In this document: one piece after another, positions 30,458-41,611 of the stretch
Layout of the letters: each line of letters begins with the position of its first letter
Position numbering within the stretch: the stretch's first letter is position 1
Assembly (NCBI GenBank): GCA_026745465.1
Contig: JACYXH010000278.1
Location: forward strand, 3,340,100 to 3,404,099
Origin: Lota lota
Taxonomy: Eukaryota > Chordata > Actinopteri > Gadiformes > Lotidae
Length of the DNA stretch: 64,000 bases
Reading direction: 5' to 3'
Program-made: the position numbers and the translations under genes
The notes under the pieces: generated by a model
What the model saw: only the letters and a program-made list of their open reading frames with translations
Databases searched by the model: none
What the model was told of the DNA's origin: nothing

Positions 30458-33400
30458 ATGCAGAAAAGAAAGAGGCAGGAGAAGATTGACACTTTTTTCA
30501 AGAGAAATCCTGTAAGTGAAGTTGAAAGCTGAACGTTGAAAAATGTTGACATTAAACAGCAGTAGCCTATTTCCATTAGATATTGTTTGCATTTATTTCA
30601 TGACATTACTTTTCAATATTCACTGAGGTTTGCTAGTGCCATAGCTGTACCTGTTTGGCCCTATTCCTTTACCACTGCCCATTATTACCATTTTAGGAGA
30701 GGAAGTTGCTGGAGGCATCAGTTTCAGAGAGAGCACAGGAAGGTTCACAGGTGAGCAATGAAATGAATGTTACAGTTTGTGTAAGAGGTCTATGAAGGAA
30801 GAGAGGCCATGTGTGTGTGTTTGTGTCATGGGTGGTGCTTATTTCCATCCCAGGTGCACGCGTGTCTGGTGTGTTTATATCAAATTCACAATTTAATTTT
30901 AAACGTTTTGATTAGGGTGTATGTGAGGATGTGGCCAGGAGTGAGGAAGACAGAGATGAAGAGGGAGGAAAAGGCAGTCAAGAAGCAGGCAGACAAGAAG
31001 CAGGCAGACAAGAAGCAGGCAGACAAGAAGCAGGCAGACACGAAGCAGGCAGACACAGAGAAGACAGACAAGAAGCAGGCAGACAAGAAGCAGGCAGACA
31101 CGAAGCAGGCAGACACAGAGAAGGCAGACACGAAGCAGGCAGACAAGAAGCAGGCAGACAAGAAGCAGGCAGACACGAAGCAGGCAGACAAGAAGCAGGC
31201 AGACAAGAAGCAGGCAGACACAGAGAAGACAGACACGAAGCAGGCAGACAAGAAGCAGACAGACAAGAAGCAGGCAGACACGAAGCAGGCAGACACAGAG
31301 AAGACAGACAAGAAGCAGGCAGACAAGAAGCAGGCAGACACGAAGCAGGCAGACACAGAGAAGGCAGACCAGAAGCAGGCAGACAAGAAGCAGGCAGACA
31401 AGAAGCAGGCAGACCAGAAGCAGGCAGACACGAAGCAGGCAGACACAGAGAAGACAGACACAAAGCAGGCAGACAAGAAGCAGGCAGACACAGAGAAGAC
31501 AGACAAGAAGCAGGCAGACCAGAAGCAGGCAGACAAGAAGCAGGCAGACCAGAAGCAGGCAGACACAGAGAAGACAGATCAGAAGCAAGCAGACCAGAAT
31601 ACGGCAGACAAGAACAGAGTGAGGGAGAGGTCAGAGAGGATAAGGATGAAGATGAAATGGTAGAGAGAGGAGCAGAGAACTCAAGACGGTGCTTTTACTC
31701 GCCATCAGTTCAGTAAGCCCAATCAACCAGATCCAAAATTAATTGCTAAACAGTCCTTGGCCAAATATACTCTGAGTTTTCAAACTCAGTGGTACCAGAA
31801 ATTCCCATGGCTCCATGTGAGTCCTGGTGTTGAGGGTGTATTGTGCTTTTACTGCTCCAAAGCCTTTAACTCAGAGACATCACCTCTTGCCAAGAATGCT
31901 GATTCAGCATTCATTTCATCTGGGTTTAAAAATTGGAAAAAAGCCCTTGAGCGATTTACTGTGCATGAGAGATCTGATAGTCATAAGACAGCCATGACAA
32001 CGCACATCTATGAAGATCGATCAGTACAGGTTCAGCTATCTAGTGTGAGTGTGAAACAGCAAGAGGAAGCAAGGGGATGTCTTCTCAAAATCATTGGTGC
32101 TGTGCAGATGTTGGCTAGGCAGGGCTTACCTTTTAGGGGCCATGAATGTGGTGAGGGAAATTTTGAACAGGTTCTGAAGTACAAGTCAGAGGATGACCCC
32201 TCTCTAACCAAGTGGTTGACAGGTGGTAGAAAGGATGTGTACACTTCAGCTATGGTTCAAAATGAAATCCTGACTTTATTCAGCAGCGGGATCATACGTG
32301 AAATATTTGAAAACATCGGATTTTTTCCACACCTGCAGTACTCTGTGATGATGGATGGGACACGAGACGTGTCTGGCAAAGAGCAAGAGGCAGTGTGTTT
32401 GAGATATGTTGACATGGATTTAGTCCCTCGTGAAGAATTTATTGGTCTTTATGAGGTCTCTTTGACAACAGGAGAAAATCTAGCAAAAGTCGTCATGGAT
32501 GTTTTGCAGCGCCTAAACTTGCCTATCACTGGGTTGCGTGGCCAAGCATACGATGGGAACGCAAACATGGCTGGCAAATACAATGGAGCACAGGCCATTG
32601 TAAGAAAGATACAACCTCTGGCTCCCTATGTCCATTGTGCTGCCCACTGTGTTAACCTAATCACACAGAGGTCCTGTACTGCGTCAGTATTTATCCGGAA
32701 TTCTCTGGATTGGGTCAATGAGTTGGGAGTGTTGTTTGGGCAGTCAGGGAAACTGAAGGACATATTTAAGGGAATTTCAAGGTCTGAGGAGGGTGAGGGT
32801 CCATGTCACACTTTAAGACCTCTGTGTCCAACAAGGTGGACAGTCCGCACTAGTGCCATCCGCACTGTGCTAAACCAGTACGAGTGCATAATGAAGGCTT
32901 TAGCTGAGATGGCAGTGAGTGAGTCTGATGTGGCTAGTAAGGCACAGGGGCTGTATGAGACATTTCAGCAGGGAAAGGTTGTCCTTGGTCTTGTATGTGC
33001 TTTGGAGATCACAGGGGAGTTGGAGGTTCTGAATATGTCCCTCCAGAGCAGAACACAGACCCTAGATGGCATGCTTTCAGCTGTTGCCTGTGTTAAGGAA
33101 AGTTTCAGGAAAAAGAGAAAACACAGAGAGTTTTCAGGCTCTTTACACAAAAGCAACAAGGATGTGTGAGACACTCCATCTCACTCCTATTGCCTATCCT
33201 CGTGTCCCTATCCCACCTCAGCGCTTCACAGGTAATGCTCCTGCACATGTACATGTGTCCCCTTCTGACTACTACAGGACTGAATTCTACAAAGTTCTGG
33301 ATATTGCTGACATGCAGTTTAGAGAAAGATTTGAGCAGGAGGGAATGCAAATGTTAAGGCACCTTGAACAAGTTCTCTTAACTGGAAAGATACATGGTGT

Positions 33401-33791
33401 TGTCCAACAGTACCCAGAAATCAACCCAGACATCCTCAAAGTTCAGCTTGCATTGTTCAGAATGAAGTACAGCTTCCAGTCTAGTACTGAAATTGTTGCT
33501 GTTCTTCAAGGGATGACCCAAGAGGTCCGTGCTCGCTTTGACCAAGTCGAAACAGTTACCCGACACCTTCTAGTTGTGCCTGTGTCATCAGCAGAGTCAG
33601 AAAGGAGTTTCAGCAGCCTCCGGAGGCTGAAAACATGGCTTCGCAGCACCATGACCCAAACCCGCCTCAACAGTGTTGCTGTGTGCAATGTACATAAAGA
33701 CAAGCTGGACAGGGTAAACAGAAAAAAGATTGCTGAACAGTTTGTCTCCTGTAAGGAGGGCAGAAAGAGCACTTTTGGTTCTTTTAAATAA
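30458..33791 (+). pseudogene. DUF4371/TTF-type hAT transposase with an expanded repeat exon
   Basis: Exon 1 (30458-30511) encodes 'MQKRKRQEKIDTFFKR', a standard start for DUF4371-family transposases; exon 2 is 30697-30750; exon 3 starts at 30916, all in phase. Exon 3 runs into a 15-bp minisatellite (30976-31605) read as AGRQE in the incoming frame. The transposase proper, from 'KYTLSFQTQWYQKFPWL' (31760) on, lies in the +1 frame, in which the repeat reads KKQAD and a TAG stands at 31661. Then a TTF-type finger (CFYCSKAF...HERSDSHK), 'YSVMMDGTRDVSGKEQ' (first D), 'LRGQAYDGNANMAG', 'VHCAAHCVNL', a 2-frame junction near 33115, and the dimerisation segment 'VPVSSAESERSFSSLRRLK'. Frames do not join as read, so it is probably inactive. 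Confidence 0.75.
30976..31605 (+). repeat. 15-bp coding minisatellite (AGACAAGAAGCAGGC)n
   Basis: About 41 units of 15 bp with four main variants (AGACAAGAAGCAGGC, AGACACGAAGCAGGC, AGACACAGAGAAGAC, AGACCAGAAGCAGGC) arranged in partly repeating higher-order blocks. Because 15 is divisible by 3 and the unit lacks stops, several frames on both strands stay open, giving spurious ORFs of 160-290 codons. It lies in the low-constraint region between the N-terminal peptide and TTF finger of the hAT transposase. Confidence 0.9.
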
Positions 33792-34014
33792 GGTAGAGGT
33801 AGTTGGTCATATGTTCATTGGTCAGTTGGTTGGTATACATATAATATATATGTATATATTGCATTTTTATGTTTTTGTTCTTAATATATTTTGTTTGTAT
33901 ATTTGTAGTTTGTAACAAAAATAATTTCCCCCTGGGATTATTCAAGTATTTCTGATTCTTTAGCAAGTCTACTGTTGTGTATTTTCACCATAGAGTTTTG
34001 ACTTTTTTTTTTTT

Positions 34015-34450
34015 TCGAGTGCTGCACGATATGAGGAAAATATGTGATATGCGATAACGTTGTTGAATATTGCGATAACAATGTTACTTGCGATAAATAA
34101 ACAGATATTAAAGTGGACTCAGTTCTGCATTTCTGCTGTTTTCATTATTATTAGTATTCTGCTAAAATACAACACATTGCTTGTTGAATTTAAAACAAAT
34201 GAAAATAAATCATTTCTAACATTCTTTTATTGAACAAATTCAACATTGAATTGAATATAAAGGCAGCACTAAAAAAGAATGACCGTTACATTTGAATGTG
34301 CAGTTTTCTACTCATATTTTCTTTCAACTAAAACAAAAAGAAATCTGTTTTGTGTCTATAGTGATATGTCACAGCCTTTCGCGATGTGTCTATTGCGCTG
34401 GTTGATATTGTGATGATGATTAAAAAAAAACGATATATTGTGCAGCCCTA
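34015..34450. mobile_element. hAT-N-like MITE (GCTGCACGATAT ends)
   Basis: The left end AGTGCTGCACGATATGAGG and right end CGATATATTGTGCAGCCCTA form inverted termini; inside are GCGATAACG/ATTGCGATAAC repeats typical of a very common fish MITE. About 435 bp, non-coding. A terminal piece of a similar repeat is at 20066-20082. Confidence 0.7.
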
Positions 34451-34635
34451 GTTCCGAGTGTGTTTTTATACTTTTCTAGTATCACTCATTTAAATGGGAA
34501 ACTTTTTATATCTTGTATGTTATACATTTTGTACCCCTCTGTCATTGTATCCATCGTTTTTATTGTTAATAAAAAAATCACATCCATCCCCCTCACTTTT
34601 GAAAAGCTTGCTACGCCCCTGTCGGTGACCCCTGT

Positions 34636-36193
34636 GCTACAGAGTGCAAGGTACAAAAATCATCTCAACTATGGATTTGTTTCACCTGCCAAATCAAAAT
34701 ATCTAAAGGGGCGTTGCCTACAATTTAGAATTGGAACCAATTCCACCTAATTTGAAGGTGCTAAATTATCTAGAACATTTAATTGCACGACAAATACCGC
34801 TCATGAAAATAGTCCCTAGACCTAAGGGTGGCCAGAATGCTTGTGATGGTCCAACAACATGCGTGCATAGTAACGTTCCTCAAATTATAAGCATCCTCCC
34901 AAGGCAGGAGAATGACGACCAAATGAATGTAGTCGAATTAAAGCGTAGACTGACGTTCAAGGGTTACTATGAGAAGAAACATGTCAATTCAAAGAATGTG
35001 TTTGATGCTTTACATTATTTAATACAGAATAATGAGTGGTATAAGGATATCACAATAGATCATGATTGGATTAACCCAGTTAGTGTCACTGAAGAGATGG
35101 ACGTAGACATGGATCATGATGAAAATGATATTGCAGAAGTAATTGAGCTTGAGGTTAGTATCAGTAATATTAAAGCAGATATTCCCGAGGGAGACGAAGA
35201 CCTTCTGACTCATATTGATGAAGCTCAACCGGGTCTTTTTCACGACACGCATTTTCAAACCAGCAGATATAGCACAATAACTCTTGGATCAACAGTTTGA
35301 CTGTTATGTATTGCACCAGCAGAAGAGAACAGTCCTATTAAACTTGTTGAAGAAATGACAACTCAACCCAAATGATTTCCTGTATTGTATCCAAAAGGGG
35401 CTCCTACGTTGGATGGACGTACTTGGATGCGCGTTTGTTAAACGCAGATGTTAGATCTTTCTTTTCTATGCTCAATAATTAAGTGAGGTTCGACAGGTGT
35501 TTTCAAAAGTTTCAATAGCTCTTCGAAAAGGTACAGATAAAGATGTTCGGAACGATGATGTTGCTGCCATTCTAACTAGTCCAGAAGCCATTAAGAACTT
35601 ATTTAAAAGTAATCAAGGGTACAAATTCTTGAAGCCCATACGTGGCACCCCACCCTTCTGGCAGCAAGCCCAAAAATACATATTTGCCATGATTAAGCAG
35701 TTTTCCATTCCTAGCTTCTTTATGTAATTTTGTATGTCACCGACATGCGGTGGGAGATAAAATAAACACTATCCTCAAACAACAAGAGAAACCGCTTAAG
35801 GTAGAGGATCTAACATGGTTTGATAGGTGTTCATTGTTAAAAGAAAGCCCAGTTACCGCCGCAAGGATGTTTGATTATAGGTTGCATACTTTCTTAAAGG
35901 ATGTCAATGTTCAGCTGCACAACCCCAAGCACGCTAAAACATGTAAGAAAAAGGGCGCCACATGTCGATTTGGATTTCCCATTACAGTTTCTAACCGTAC
36001 GTTTATAGTACAACTGGGGAAAACAATGGTAAAAGAAAATGATACTGAGATGGCGGAAAAAACGGAAACCGCCAGCTCCAATAATTACGGCAGTTTGGAA
36101 GAGAAGCTCTGTGCTAGTATGAAATCAGAAATGGCTAATGAAATCTTCACAAAATTAAAAAGACTTGATTCACCTTCCAAATCATGGTTTTGA
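34636..36193 (+). pseudogene. Helitron Rep N-terminal region remnant
   Basis: In order: a Cys pair and 'KGALPTI', 'IPPNLKVLNYLEHLIARQIPLMKI' (the DUF6570-like segment before Helitron Rep), 'FDALHYLIQNNEWYKDITID', then after stops and shifts 'FSKVSIALRKGTDKD', 'SNQGYKFLKPIRGTPPFWQQ', 'IFAMIKQFSIPSFFM' and 'DLTWFDRCSLLKESPVTAARMF', which match the Helitron-like N domain, and 'CKKKGATCRFGFP' with its Cys/Arg pattern. The Rep HUH motif, the two catalytic tyrosines and the helicase are not present; the sequence stops at the BEL/Pao border near 36195. Many stops show an old copy. The DUF4371 hAT inserted directly upstream. Confidence 0.7.
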
Positions 36194-36216
36194 CGATGAC
36201 AACAAATTGCTAAATT

Positions 36217-37800
36217 CTATTTGATTATCTCTACAGGTGTCGAAAGTGAATAGTTCCAAAGTAGCCAAAAGAATGAAGTAAAATATTCTGTGCCTTCTTG
36301 CAGCAGACAGATCTTTGTTATGTGTCTCTCCAGAACGCTGGTTTGTGTCTTGATCTTTACAGCTTGTAGCAGTCCTTTAGAGTCTGAATTGACTTCCAAC
36401 ATTCTTCCCAAGACCCAAAAGCCACGTGGTGCAGAGGGGTTAACCACCATGACCACATCTCAAGGTGTTACATTTCTTCTCACTTTGCCCCATTTCTGTT
36501 TTTCTTGCATGAGAGGCAAGTACTCCTGGCTCCAAAGTTTCCAGAATAAATCTGCCATATGCAGCAACTGTCTCCAACGGCGTCTTACGTACAGGTAGTT
36601 CTTGTGAAAGATTCCAGTTGGCAGAATGGGTTTAGTTTAAGAGCAAGATGTGGTTTGGGGTAAGAGGCTCTAGGTCCTGAGGATTACTAGTGACTGTAGT
36701 GATTGGGCAGCTGTTCAAGATGGCCTCTACTTCACATCAGACGGTTTGCAGTCCCTCTTCATCTAGAGTCTGCTGTTTCAAAACAGAATGGAGTACCTGT
36801 CTTACGGATCTTATGAGCCGCTCCCATACTCCTCCATGGTAGGATTCTCCAGGGGAGTTGAAACTCCACTTTACACCCTTTTGAAGTAAAGTTCCTTGTA
36901 TCTTGTACTGATTTAGAGCAGAAAGGGCTTCCCTCAGCTCTCGCTCAAACCTTTTAAAACTAGTTCCATTGTCAGACCTTATACGTTTCACTTGACCTCT
37001 TCTACGGTGAAACGTCTCAAGTCATTAATACACGAGTCTGTATCAAGGGAGTTGGCGACTTCAATTATCACAGGTCTACTAGTCATGGAAGTGAATAACA
37101 CTCCCAACCTTTTCAATATGGTGCGTCCTCTTTTGATTTCGATAGGGCCAAAATAGTAAACACCCACATTTTGTGAATGGAGGTAAGGCTGGCTGGAGCC
37201 TTTCATGTGGCAAGTCAGCCATCTTCTGCTCACCAGTTTTGGCTCTATGATGTCTGCACACAACACACTGACCTATTATTTTCCTTGCTGCAGAGTTTGC
37301 TTTGATTATCCAGTACCTTCTGCAAAGCAGATAATACTTTTGGTTTCTTTCTCCATGTTCAGTCCCTTCATGCATGTGTCGTAGAATGAGTGTGGATATG
37401 TGACCAGTTTTGGGGAGTATGACGGGGAACTTGATCTCCTCCGGCAAAGCTGCCCTACTCAGACGTCCTCCTACTCTGAGTACTCTGTCCTTAAACAATG
37501 GGTCAAGTTTATAGAGGTAACTTTACCATTTTACTCCAGATGTTGCCATTTGCAACGTTGCCATTTCCTCTTGGAAGCTTTGCTGTTGGGTTTGGCAGTT
37601 GATTGCATACTCTGACTTCGTTAGATCTTCCAGCGTAATGGTCTGTCCACCCAGTGTGGCTTTGACGTGTGCCATCCTCAGGTCCATAACCTTGAAAATG
37701 CCTCAAGTGACCATTTTTGAGGCGCTGCCAGTGGACTGAAGCTCCTTTCTTCTGCGAGCTGGCAGTTTTAAAGATTTTAGTTTTTTGATCCATGCTACCG
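36217..37800 (-). pseudogene. BEL/Pao integrase and DUF5641-like end (older copy)
   Basis: From high to low coordinates: 'FKDRVLRVGGRLSRAALPEE', an H-x-x-x-H...C-x-x-C zinc module ('HGERNQKYYLLCRRYW...CVVCRHHRA'), the core with 'VYYFGPIEIKRGRT' where the first catalytic Asp of the usual VDYFGP is replaced by Tyr, 'IRSDNGTSF' (second Asp kept), 'GGVWERLIRSVRQVL' (Glu kept), and finally 'VVNPSAPRGFWVLGR' with 'ITKICLLQEG', the DUF5641-like tail. Frames change at least three times. Catalytically dead. Confidence 0.75.
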
Positions 37801-38217
37801 CAACTTTCAACTTTCTCCAGCTGGAGAAGTATGTGATCAGCTTGTCCGTAGGATTATCACTGCTTTTGGCAATAACTGTACTTACAGTAGGGTTTCTCTC
37901 TAACTCTGGGTCATCGAAAGAGTGAGATAGACTCTAGGGGAAACTGTGGCCAGTCCTCTATTGACCTCCAGATCATGTCTGGGCCATGAATCCATCTCTT
38001 GTTCTCCAGCAATTGCCCAGCTTTCTGCCCCCTAGAGGCATCATCGGAAGAGTTGGTTTTTGTGTTCACATATCGCTATTGCGTCATCTCCATGGCTTCC
38101 CTAATGGTGGAGTTCCTGTTGGCAACAAATGTGTGGAACCTTGTGTGTTCATTTGCTATATACTTAAGTACTGATTAGCTGTCGGTCCAAAACTGAGCTT
38201 TGCAGCTGCAGCTGTAA
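37801..38217 (-). pseudogene. RNase H-integrase linker of the older BEL/Pao copy
   Basis: Expected position of the region between RNase H and integrase; I could match only scattered short stretches on the minus strand and no stable frame. Confidence 0.4.
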
Positions 38218-38412
38218 CTATGACCACAGTACTGTATCCACCCTAGTGGGCAGCAAGGCAGCAGCGAGCTCCATCCTGAAAATGTTAATCTTTAGGGGAG
38301 CCACTCTTGCCTTTCCCATCATGAAAGCAACGTGAATAGTGTTCTTGTGATTCACTAGTCTCAAGTAGCTAACCGTTACATATCCTTGGTCATTTGCATC
38401 CGAGAAGTGGTG
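38218..38412 (-). pseudogene. BEL/Pao RNase H segment (older copy)
   Basis: 'LHHFSDANDQGYVTVSYLR' and 'HVAFMMGKARVAPLK...FRMELAAALL' match the start of BEL RNase H (D in HFSDA, E in RLELAA). The segment begins exactly where the LTR fragment at 38413 starts, and its upstream half is found beyond that fragment at 39448-39660. Confidence 0.7.
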
Positions 38413-39425
38413 CAGCGGCTCAATTGGGGTCACAGACGCAGCTGCAGGAGAAGAGCGCAATTAGGTAGCTATTTAAAGACTGACACATAATGTGCTCTCC
38501 CCACAGTGAGGTCGGGTGCAGACACACGGATGACTGGCTGTAAGCAGCAGAGAAAGGTTTTTTTGAAGGCACGCCTCCAAGCCGGACGACGAGTGCGGAG
38601 TTTTGGTTTTGTGCAAGGAAGACAATAAACGAGACTTTTGTTTCCTGACTTTTCGCTGAGTGATTATTACCCTGGTCTGTAGCCTGGAGTTTGCTACACT
38701 GGTGCCTGAACTGGGACCTCTCCAAACCGAGTTTGGACTCAGGAAGGCTGTCCAGGGGCGCACTGGGCCCAGCAGCGACGACGGACAGTCTTCTCCCAAC
38801 ACCATCCCTTTCCCCAATGGCGCGGTGGATACCGGCGGAGGCAGCTCAGCAACCGCCATGGGCAACCATCTACGGCTAGCCGCCCCAGCATCCAGCCGGC
38901 GCCGCAGCCCAGCCGACTACTCCGCCAGACCGTCCAGACAGCCATGGAATGGCCAAGTCAGCAGACACCTCCGCCAGTCAAGGCAGCAGCCCAGGCCTCC
39001 GGGTCTCCAGGATGGAGGGGGAGGGTGGGTTGGCGTGTAACCCTGGGGAGGTGTGGGGTTGGGGTTGTTTATTTTAGGTATGGTAACCCTGGGTTAGAGT
39101 CCGGTTTATGTATTTCTTTTTTGGATGGGGGTGGAGGGGGAGGGGGAGGGGGGAATAGGTTTCAGCTAGGGATTCTCCCTAGCTTCAATTGGGCGTTGGG
39201 GGTATGTGGGAGTGTGTGGCTGGTTTAAGCAGCCTCACCTGGCCCGAGTCTGACTGATTGGACTCTGGGGCTTGGTTGGGCTGCACAGCTGTTAAACCAG
39301 CCACCACCACACACACTCGTGAAGAGATCTCCGGCATGGCAGCATGGAGCACCATCTGCGTGCCTCATCCTATGCAACCTTTACCATAAACCGGTTCAAC
39401 ATCACCACCCTTTGTTCATTCTTTT
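38413..39425 (+). mobile_element. 5'-truncated LTR plus leader of the second LTR family
   Basis: 38413-38698 matches the solo LTR 22376-22706 from its ~50th base to the GCTACA end. One base later TGGTGCCTGAACTGGGAC (38700-38717) is a probable primer site, 15 of 18 to the tRNA-Lys3 site as I know it. The following frame (to 39040) is Ser/Pro/Arg-rich and not recognisable as gag; 39040-39425 is G-rich then non-coding. It cuts the older BEL between RT and RNase H. Confidence 0.6.
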
Positions 39426-39447
39426 GGAGGAGCCCGAGGAAAGTCAC

Positions 39448-41611
39448 CTAGGTGGAGTATAGAAGCCACGTAGGTGGCGTGTAGCTTGGACCTTTGCTAA
39501 ACCTTGATGCATCTACAGATCTTGAAATCAGTGATCTGGTGAAGATCTGCCGTCCATTTAATCGATCGCTCACGAACGCCAGTATCCCTCTCAGAGTGTG
39601 TGGCTGTGGCTTAAATGTGACATTGAATGTAAAGTTGTCATCATCCACACACCATTGCACACCAAGTGCTCTTTCGGTATGGAGTATCTCTGTCCAGGTT
39701 ATGCTCTTTAACTTCTTTAGAACTCTCTACTTTGGGAATGGTGGCAAGTGCCTGACGGCTGTTAGTTATTCATTTGGAGAAGTGAAAACTTTGCCTTTGG
39801 CAAGCAGCTGTGAGTTCTGTGATGATCAAAATGGCATCCTTTTCTGCAGATACAGACTTTAAGCAGAAATCGACATAGCAGTTATTCAAAGTTGTGTCAA
39901 ACACTTCAGGTCGTAAGTGTTTTCGTTTATATTCAGCTGTTCTTTTGAGCATATAGTTTGCGCAGCTGGGTGATGACACAGCCACAAAGACATGCACAGT
40001 CATACAGTACTTTACAGGAGTAAGACTTAAATCACCCCCAGGCAACCACAGGAATCTCCGGAAATCCACGTCCTCTTCAGAAACCTTCACTTGGTGAAAC
40101 ATTGTGATGATGTCAGCCATCATTCCGATTGGCTCCTTAAGGAATCTGGTGAGTACTCCTATGAGACGATTGGTTAAGTCAGGACCTTGAAGTAGTTCAG
40201 ATTTTAGTTAGGTGCCCTTGAAAGATGCTCCACAGTCAAAAACAACTTTTCCTTTCTTTAGGTGGTACACCCCAAGGTGATGAATGTACCAGACCTTTCC
40301 ATCTTTACGCCTCAGCTGCCCCTGTGGGACTGCCTCAGCGTAGCCTTTGTCAGTGACATCAGTGATGAATTCCTTGTATTCATCATGGAATACCTTTTTT
40401 CTTTTGAACTCTTTTTAGGTTTGGAAGACGTTGCTCAGCAACATGACGATTATCAGGCATCTCTCATGAACTGTAACTTCAGTGGGTAGTGTCCATCCAC
40501 AATCTTGGCTGAGTCTTCAGAAATCCTCATGAACTGTTTGTCTTCTATGTAAATTTCCTTTGTGTCTTCGTATGATTTTTCATTGAAGTCAGTATTGTAC
40601 TGTGAAACCAGTAGCTCCTGTAAGTTGACCAATGAATTGAGTGATTACTGTTGCCTTTTTCTTTTCCTCTTCTTAATGGACCATTAACCACCCAGCCTAG
40701 CCAAGGTCTTTTCTGCCATTGTTCCATCAGTTCCAATCAACAAGATAATGTCGGCATCTATGTTTTGTAGTTTGACATTTTTGAGATATGGCCACTTAGA
40801 TAGAAAGATAGATTGGGATGTTTTGTTTGGTGACAGGCATGGTCTTCTGGGTGTACGCGTCTGGGAGGGCTATGAATGTGTCGCCATGCAGCTCGCTCAC
40901 CTCAACACCTGAGACTATATGACTGCTGACTGTCTTTTCTTGACCCATGGTGCAAAGAAGGATATTTGTTCCTTTTCCTTGAATATTCAATTGATGTATG
41001 AGTCGGTCTGTACAAAACATGGCTGGGCTGCCAGGGTCAAGGTAAGCAGATGTTTGCATTATTTTATTTTATTTAATGGATTTCACTTTAACAGGGACAA
41101 TACAAACTCCTCTTCACTGGCACCAATATGCCCACATGCTTTAGGAGAAGCCTTCAAACCGGTCTTTGATGTTTCAGACTCTTCTGTTGGTCCTAATGCT
41201 ATTCCTTTTTCCTTTTCCATTTTACCTATGACGCATAGTTGGGTGGGTTTGATTACACACTTTGCATGAAAGACGCATGCTACAGTCTTTGCTCATGTGC
41301 CCTGGTATGAGACACCAAAAACTGATTCCTAATTCCTTTTGGAAAATTCTAGATTCTTTGTGTTTTTTTGTTTTGAGTTATGGACACATGTCCATTATGT
41401 GTCCACTTGAAAATAACAGACAGACCGGCTTATTTGTGAGTTGACATGAGATGGCTTGTGACCTACTATCTTGAGGCTGTGATTTCTTTGAATTGGCCTT
41501 AATGTTCGCTACACTAGTGCAAATCTGCTGCTGGTGTATTTTGGCTTCTGTGACTTTGGGCTCCTTTGACCTTGTTATGGCGACTTCTTCACTGCCTCTT
41601 AGTTTCTTCAA
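39448..41611 (-). pseudogene. Protease and reverse transcriptase of the older BEL/Pao copy
   Basis: Order on the minus strand: 'KPVCLLFSSGHIMDMC' zinc knuckle (41440-41380), protease 'AYLDPGSPAMFCTDRL' (Asp of D-x-G kept), 'DIILLIGTDGTMAE', then RT 'GKVWYIHHLGVYH', 'VVFDCGASFKGT', 'LLQGPDLTNRLIGVLTRF', 'MMADIITMFHQVKV', 'RRFLWLPGGD' and 'NCYVDFCLKS' where YVDD of the catalytic site has become YVDF. The connection domain 'TFKPQPHTLRGILAFVSD' follows at 39600. Several stops and frameshifts. The loss of the second catalytic Asp alone would inactivate it. Confidence 0.75.

Larger units (their letters stand above)
26428..34621 (+). mobile_element. DUF4371-type hAT element, 8.2 kb with nested insertions
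   Basis: The left end is CAGGCGCGTCGCACCC; the right end reads, inverted, CAGGGGCGTAGCAAGC. Eight-base duplications TCGGTGAC flank both sides (26420-26427 and 34622-34629), the hAT hallmark. Its own parts are a leader (26428-26646, 29704-30457), transposase exons (30458-33791) and 3' UTR. Inserted are a small 9-bp-TSD element that itself carries another hAT (26647-29703) and a hAT-N MITE in the 3' UTR (34015-34450). Removing the nest leaves about 4.7 kb. Confidence 0.85.

Noticed and set aside
30886..31588. Long minus-strand frames over the 15-bp repeat reading as Cys/Leu/Ser-rich proteins
   Set aside because: They are reverse readings of a stop-free 15-bp minisatellite; composition is fully explained by the unit.
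30976..31605. CRISPR-like regular repeat array
   Set aside because: Units are contiguous without unique spacers, in a eukaryotic transposase exon; it is a minisatellite.
36290..36598. Plus-strand ORFs across 36290-46000
   Set aside because: They are shadows of minus-strand BEL/Pao gag and pol, which carry the recognisable motifs.
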